Notes under the pieces: model-generated
What the model saw: only the letters and a program-made list of their open reading frames with translations
The model's database searches: none
What the model was told of the DNA's origin: nothing
Program-made: the position numbers and the translations under genes
Assembly (NCBI GenBank): GCA_032718475.1
Contig: JAUCBJ010003530.1
Location: forward strand, 1-64,000
Reading direction: 5' to 3'
Origin: Nemertoderma westbladi
Taxonomy: Eukaryota > Xenacoelomorpha > Nemertodermatida > Nemertodermatidae
DNA: 64,000 bases
Shown: piece after piece, positions 59,514 to 64,000 of the stretch
Numbering within the stretch: the stretch's first letter is position 1
Layout of the letters: every line of letters starts with the position of its first letter

Positions 59514-62500
59514 TCAAGATGCAACCTTCCAAGGTTGCAAATAGCAGATGGAAGGAAGGTTGCAATAGTAGATGGAAGGAAGGTTGTAATAGCAGATGGA
59601 AGGAAGGTTGCAATAGCAGATGGAAGGAAGGTTGCAATAGCAGATGGAAGGAAGGTTGCAATAGCAGATGGAAGGAAGGTTGCATTAGCAGATGGAAGGA
59701 AGGTTGCAATAGCAGATGGAAGTAAAGTTGCAATAGGACATGGAAGGAAGGTTTCAAGATGCAACCTTCCAAGGTTGCAAATAGCAGATGGAAGGAAGGT
59801 TGCAATAGTAGATGGAAGGAAGGTTGTAATAGCAGATGGAAGGAAGGTTGCAATAGCAGATGGAAGGAAGGTTGCAATAGCAGATGGAAGGAAGGTTGCA
59901 ATAGTAGATGGAAGGAAGGTTGTAATAGCAGATGGAAGGAAGGTTGCAATAGCAGATGGAAGGAAGGTTGGAATAGCAGATGGAAGGAAGGTTAAAATAG
60001 CAGATGGAAGGAAGGTTGCAATAGCAGATGGAAGGAAGGTTGCAATGGCAGATGGTAGGAAGTTTGCAATAGCAGATGGAAGGAAGGTTGCAATAGCAGA
60101 TGGAAGGAAGGTTGCAATAGCAGATGGAAGGAAGGTTGCAATAGCAGATGGAAGGAAGGTTAAAATAGCAGATGGAAGGAAGGTTTCAATAGCAGATGGA
60201 AGGAAGGTTGCAATAGCAGATGGAAGGAAGGTTGCAATAGCAGATGGAAGGAAGGTTGCAATAGCAGATGGAAGGAAGGTTGCAATAGCAGATGGAAGGA
60301 AGGTTGGAATAGCAGATGGAAGGAAGGTTGGAATAGCAGATGGAAGGAAGGTTAAAATAGCAGATGGAAGGAAGGTTTCAATAGCAGATGGAAGGAAGGT
60401 TGCAATGGCAGATGGTAGGAAGTTTGCAATAGCAGATGGAAGGAAGGTTGCAATAGCAGATGGAAGGAAGGTTGCAATAGCAAATGGAAGGAAGGTTGCA
60501 TTAGCAGATGGAAGGAAGGTTGCAATAGCAGATGGAAGTAAATTTGCAATAGCAGATGGAAGGAAGGTTGCAATAGGACATGGAAGGAAGGTTGCAAGAT
60601 GCCACCTTCCAAGGTTGCAAATAGCAGATGGGAGGAAGGTTGCAATAGTAGATGGAAGGAAGGTTGCAATAGCAGATGGAAGTAAATTTGCAATAGCAGA
60701 TGGAAGGAAGGTTGCAATAGCAGATGGAAGTAAATTTGCAATAGCAGATGGAAGGAAGGTTGCAATAGGACATGGAAGGAAGGTTGCAAGATGCCACCTT
60801 CCAAGGTTGCAAATAGCAGATGGGAGGAAGGTTGCAATAGTAGATGGAAGGAAGGTTGCAATAGCAGATGGAAGGAAGGTTGCAATAGCAGATGGAAGGA
60901 AGGTTGCCATAGCAGATGGAAGGAAGGTTGCAATAGCAGATGGAAGGAAGGTTGCAATAGCAGATGGAAGGAAGGTCGCATTAGCAGATGGAAGGAAGGT
61001 CGCATTAGCAGATGGAAGGAAGGTTGCATTAGCAGATGGAAGGAAGGATGCAATAGCAGATGGAAGTAAGGATTCAATAGCAGAAGGAAGGAAGGTTGCA
61101 ATAGCAGATGGAAAGAAGGTTGCAATAGCAGATGGAAGGAAGGTTGCAATAGCAGATGGAAGGAAGGTTGCAATAGCAGATGGAAGGAAGGTTGCAATAG
61201 CAGATGGAAGGAAGGTTGCAATAGCAGATGGAAGGAAGGTTGCAATAGCAGATGGAAGGAAGGTTGCAATAGCAGAAGGAAGGAACTTTGCATTAGCAGA
61301 TGGAAGGAAGGTTGCAATAGCAGATGGAAGGAAGGTTGCAATAGCAGATGAAGGAAGGTTGCAATAGCAGATGGAAGGAAGGTTGCAATAGCAGATGGAA
61401 GGAAGGTTGCAATAGCAGATGGAAGGGAGGATGCAATAGCAGATGGAAGGAAGGTTGCAATAGCAGATGGAAGGAAGATTGCAATAGCAGATGGAAGGAA
61501 GGTTGCATTAGCAGATGGAAGGAAGGTTGCAATAGCAGATGGAAGGAAGGTTGCAATAGCAGATGGAAGGAAGGTTGCAATAGCAGATGGAAGGAAGGTT
61601 GCAATAGCAGATGGAAGGAAGGTTGCAATAGCAGATGGAAGGAAGGATGCAATAGCAGAAGGAAGGAAGGTTCAAATAGCAGATGGAAGGAAGATTGCAA
61701 TAGCAGATGGAAGGAAGGTTGCATTAGCAGATGGAAGGTTGTTTGCAATAGCAGATGGAAGGAAGGTTGCAATAGCAGATGGAAGGATGGTTGCAATAGA
61801 TCATGGAAGGAAGGTTGCAATAGCAGATGGAAGGAATGTTGCAATAGCAGATGGAAGGAAGATTGCAATAGCAGATGGAAGGAAGGTTGCAATAGCAGAT
61901 GGAAGGAAGGTTGCAATAGCAGATGGAAGGAAGGTTGCAATAGCATATGGAAGGAAGGTTGCAATAGGAGATGGAAGGAAGGTTGCAATAGCAGATGGAA
62001 GGAAGGTTGCAATAGCAGATGAAAGGAAGGTTGCAATAGCAGATGGAAGGAAGGTTGCAATAGCAGATGGAAGGAAGGTTGCAATAGCAGATGGAAGGAA
62101 GGTTGCAATAGCAGATGGAAGGAAGGTTGCAATAGCAGATGGAAGGAAGGTTGCATTAGCAGATGGTAGGAAGGTTGCAATAGCAGATGGAAGTAAAGTT
62201 GCAATAGCAGATGGAAGGAAGGTTGTTATAGCAGATGGAAGGAAGGTTGCAATAGGACATGGAAGGAAGGTTTCAAGATGCAACCTTCCAAGGTTGCAAA
62301 TAGCAGATGGAAGGAAGGTTGCAATAGTAGATGGAAGGAAGGTTGTAATAGCAGATGGAAGGAAGGTTGCAATAGCAGATGGAAGGAAGGTTGCAATAGC
62401 AGATGGAAGGAAGGTTGCAATAGCAGATGGAAGGAAGATTGCAATAGCAGATGGAAGGAAGGTTGCAATAGCAGATGGAAGGAAGGTTGCAATAGCAAAT

Positions 62501-63715
62501 GGAAGGAAGGTTGCATTAGCAGATGGAAGGAAGGTTGCAATAGCAGATGGAAGTAAAGTTGCAATAGCAGATGGAAGGAAGGTTGTTATAGCAGATGGAT
62601 GGAAGGTTGCAATAGGACATGGAAGGAAGGTTGCAAGATGCAACCTTCCAAGGTTGCAAATAGCAGATGGAAGGAAGGTTGCAATAGTAGATGGAAGGAA
62701 GGTTGTAATAGCAGATGGAAGTAAAGTTGCAATAGCAGATGGAAGGAAGGTTGTTATAGCAGATGGAAGGAAGGTTGCAATAGGACATGGAAGGAAGGTT
62801 GCAAGATGCAACCTTCCAAGGTTGCAAATAGCAGATGGAAGGAAGGTTGCAATAGTAGATGGAAGGAAGGTTGTAATAGCAGATGGGAGGAAGGTTGCAA
62901 TAGCAGATGGAAGGAAGGTTGCAATAGCAGATGGAAGGAAGGTTGCAATAGCAGATGGAAGTAAGGATTCAATAGCAGATGGAAGGAAGGTTGCATTAGC
63001 AGATGGAAGGAAGGTTGCAATAGCAGATGGAAGTAAAGTTGCAATAGCAGATGGAAGGAAGGTTGTTATAGCAGATGGAAGGAAGATTGCAATAGCAGAT
63101 GGAAGTAAGGATTCAATAGCAGATGGAAGGAAGGTTGCAATGGCAGATGGTAGGAAGTTTGCAATAGCAGATGGAAGGAAGGCTGCAATAGCAGATGGAA
63201 GGAAGGTTGCAATAGCAGATGGAAGGAAGGATTCAATAGCAGATGGAAGGAAGGTTGCAATAGCAGATGGAAGGAAGGTTGCAATAGAAGATGGAAGGAA
63301 GGTTGCAATAGCAGATGGAAGGAAGGTTGCAATAGCAGATGGAAGGAAGGTTGCAATAGCAGATGGAAGGAAGGTTGCAATAGCATATGGAAGGAAGGTT
63401 GCAATAGCAGATGGAAGGAAGGTTGCAATAGCAGATGGAAGGAAGGTTGCAATAGCAGATGGAAGGAAGGTTGCAATAGCAGATGGAAGGAAGGATTCAA
63501 TAGCAGATGGAAGGAAGGTTGCAATAGCAGATGGAAGGAAGGTTGAAATAGCAGATGGAAGGAAGGTTGCATTAGCAGATGGAAGGAAGGTTGCAATAGC
63601 AGATGGAAGTAAAGTTGCAATAGCAGATGGAAGGAAGGTTGTTATAGCAGATGGAAGGAAGGTTGCAATAGGACATGGAAGGAAGGTTGCAAGAGGCAAC
63701 CTTCCAAGGTTGCAA
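59514..63715 (+). repeat. Inverted-unit variant within the satellite, 8 copies
   Basis: The junction GCAACCTT-CC-AAGGTTGC, a perfect 8 bp inverted repeat, occurs near 59521, 59761, 60602 (as CCACCTT), 60794 (CCACCTT), 62281, 62641, 62809 and 63697. Each is preceded by GGACATGGAAGGAAGG and followed by AAATAGCAGATGG. It reflects insertion of a short opposite-strand piece of the same unit. Copies were spread by local duplications, for example 240 bp between the first two. It is confined to the right-hand part of the array. Confidence 0.85.
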
Positions 63716-64000
63716 ATAGCAGATGGAAGGAAGGTTGCAATAGCAGATGGAAGGAAGGTTGCAATAGCAGATGGAAGGAAGGTTGCAATAGCAGATGGAA
63801 GGAAGGTTGCAATAGCAGATGGAAGGAAGATTGCAATAGCAGATGGAAGGAAGGTTGCAATAGCAGATGGAACAAGGTTGCAATAGCAGATGGAAGGAAG
63901 GTTGCAATAGCAGATGGAAGGAAGGTTGCAATAGCAGATGGAAGGAAGGTTGCAATAGCAGATGGAAGGAAGGTTGCAATAGCAAATGGAAGGAAGGTTG

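Larger units (their letters stand above)
48520..64000 (+). repeat. 24 bp satellite array, about 645 units, runs off the window
   Basis: The unit carries GCAATAGCAGATGG followed by AAGGAAGGTT. Because 24 is a multiple of 3 and only one of the six phases contains a stop (TAG), five frames stay open. Plus-strand repeats read VAIADGRK or CNSRWKEG; minus-strand repeats read TFLPSAIA, PSFHLLLQ or NLPSICYC. Hence reading frames such as 49766-60910 (minus, 3,714 codons) without any gene. Common unit variants have GATTC or GAATTC for GTTGC, and GGACATGG or GGATATGG for GCAGATGG. Rare frame-changing events include a 2 bp gain near 49928 and a 1 bp loss near 61349. There is no start context, unique domain, signal peptide or intron, so I treat all these frames as non-coding. 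Confidence 0.97.

Noticed and set aside
49766-60910. 3,714-codon minus-strand reading frame (TFLPSAIA repeats) and its companions on both strands
   Set aside because: Five of six phases of the 24 bp unit lack a stop, so long frames arise automatically. There is no unique sequence, start context or codon-position bias that I can see.

Overview
This window comes from the nuclear genome of an invertebrate animal; I cannot name the phylum. The evidence is a kinesin-3 motor of the KIF16B type, a rhodopsin-like neuropeptide-type GPCR with a probable 3' splice acceptor, APE-type LINEs, a copia retroelement, and DNA transposon remnants showing the 2, 4, 8 and 9 bp target duplications of animal superfamilies. 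The sequence is AT-rich apart from its satellites and transposons. I see no tRNA, rRNA, operon or prokaryotic gene.

The window is gene-poor and repeat-dominated. 1-5.8 kb holds small non-autonomous DNA transposons (MULE-like at 19-230 and 1290-2424, piggyBac-like at 4327-5417), a LINE fragment, and a possible last exon of a membrane protein at 2823-3041. 5.8-9.5 kb is one nearly full-length LINE broken by two frameshifts. 9.6-12.6 kb holds a minus-strand kinesin motor exon. Its 3' end runs into a minisatellite that appears to have grown out of the kinesin exon/intron boundary and was later split by a hAT-like element with a perfect 8 bp target duplication. 13.2-16.95 kb is a TA-flanked element with nested repeats. 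17.6-18.65 kb is a second, truncated LINE.

19.0-37.4 kb is structurally the richest part. A fold-back element whose arms are 19 bp tandem repeats (19038-21075) is followed by (GA)n. Then come two tandem copies, about 8.4 and 7.5 kb, of one segment (A 21309-29690, B 29942-37419) separated by a second (GA)n. The copies differ by clean insertions. One is a TA-flanked transposon present in A with its empty site preserved in B. Another is a segment in A carrying a fossil reading frame that is itself interrupted by a MITE. In B there is a second fold-back-like structure. 37.4-38.6 kb is a short-period satellite that switches strand near its left end.

38.6-48.5 kb holds the most gene-like single units: a minus-strand intact ORF with a C2H2 finger and a long acidic repeat (39014-40306), a decayed copia pol (41286-42730), a 16 bp minisatellite, and the terminal exon of a GPCR (44107-45194) whose 3' flank is duplicated 1.7 kb downstream. 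From 48.5 kb to the window end is a 24 bp satellite of about 645 units. Five of its six frames are stop-free, which explains reading frames of up to 3,714 codons. It has a 109-unit higher-order duplication and an inverted-unit variant.

No set of genes here works as a pathway. The recurring theme is minisatellite formation: at least ten unrelated tandem arrays, several of which form the arms of transposons or start exactly at a transposon or exon boundary.
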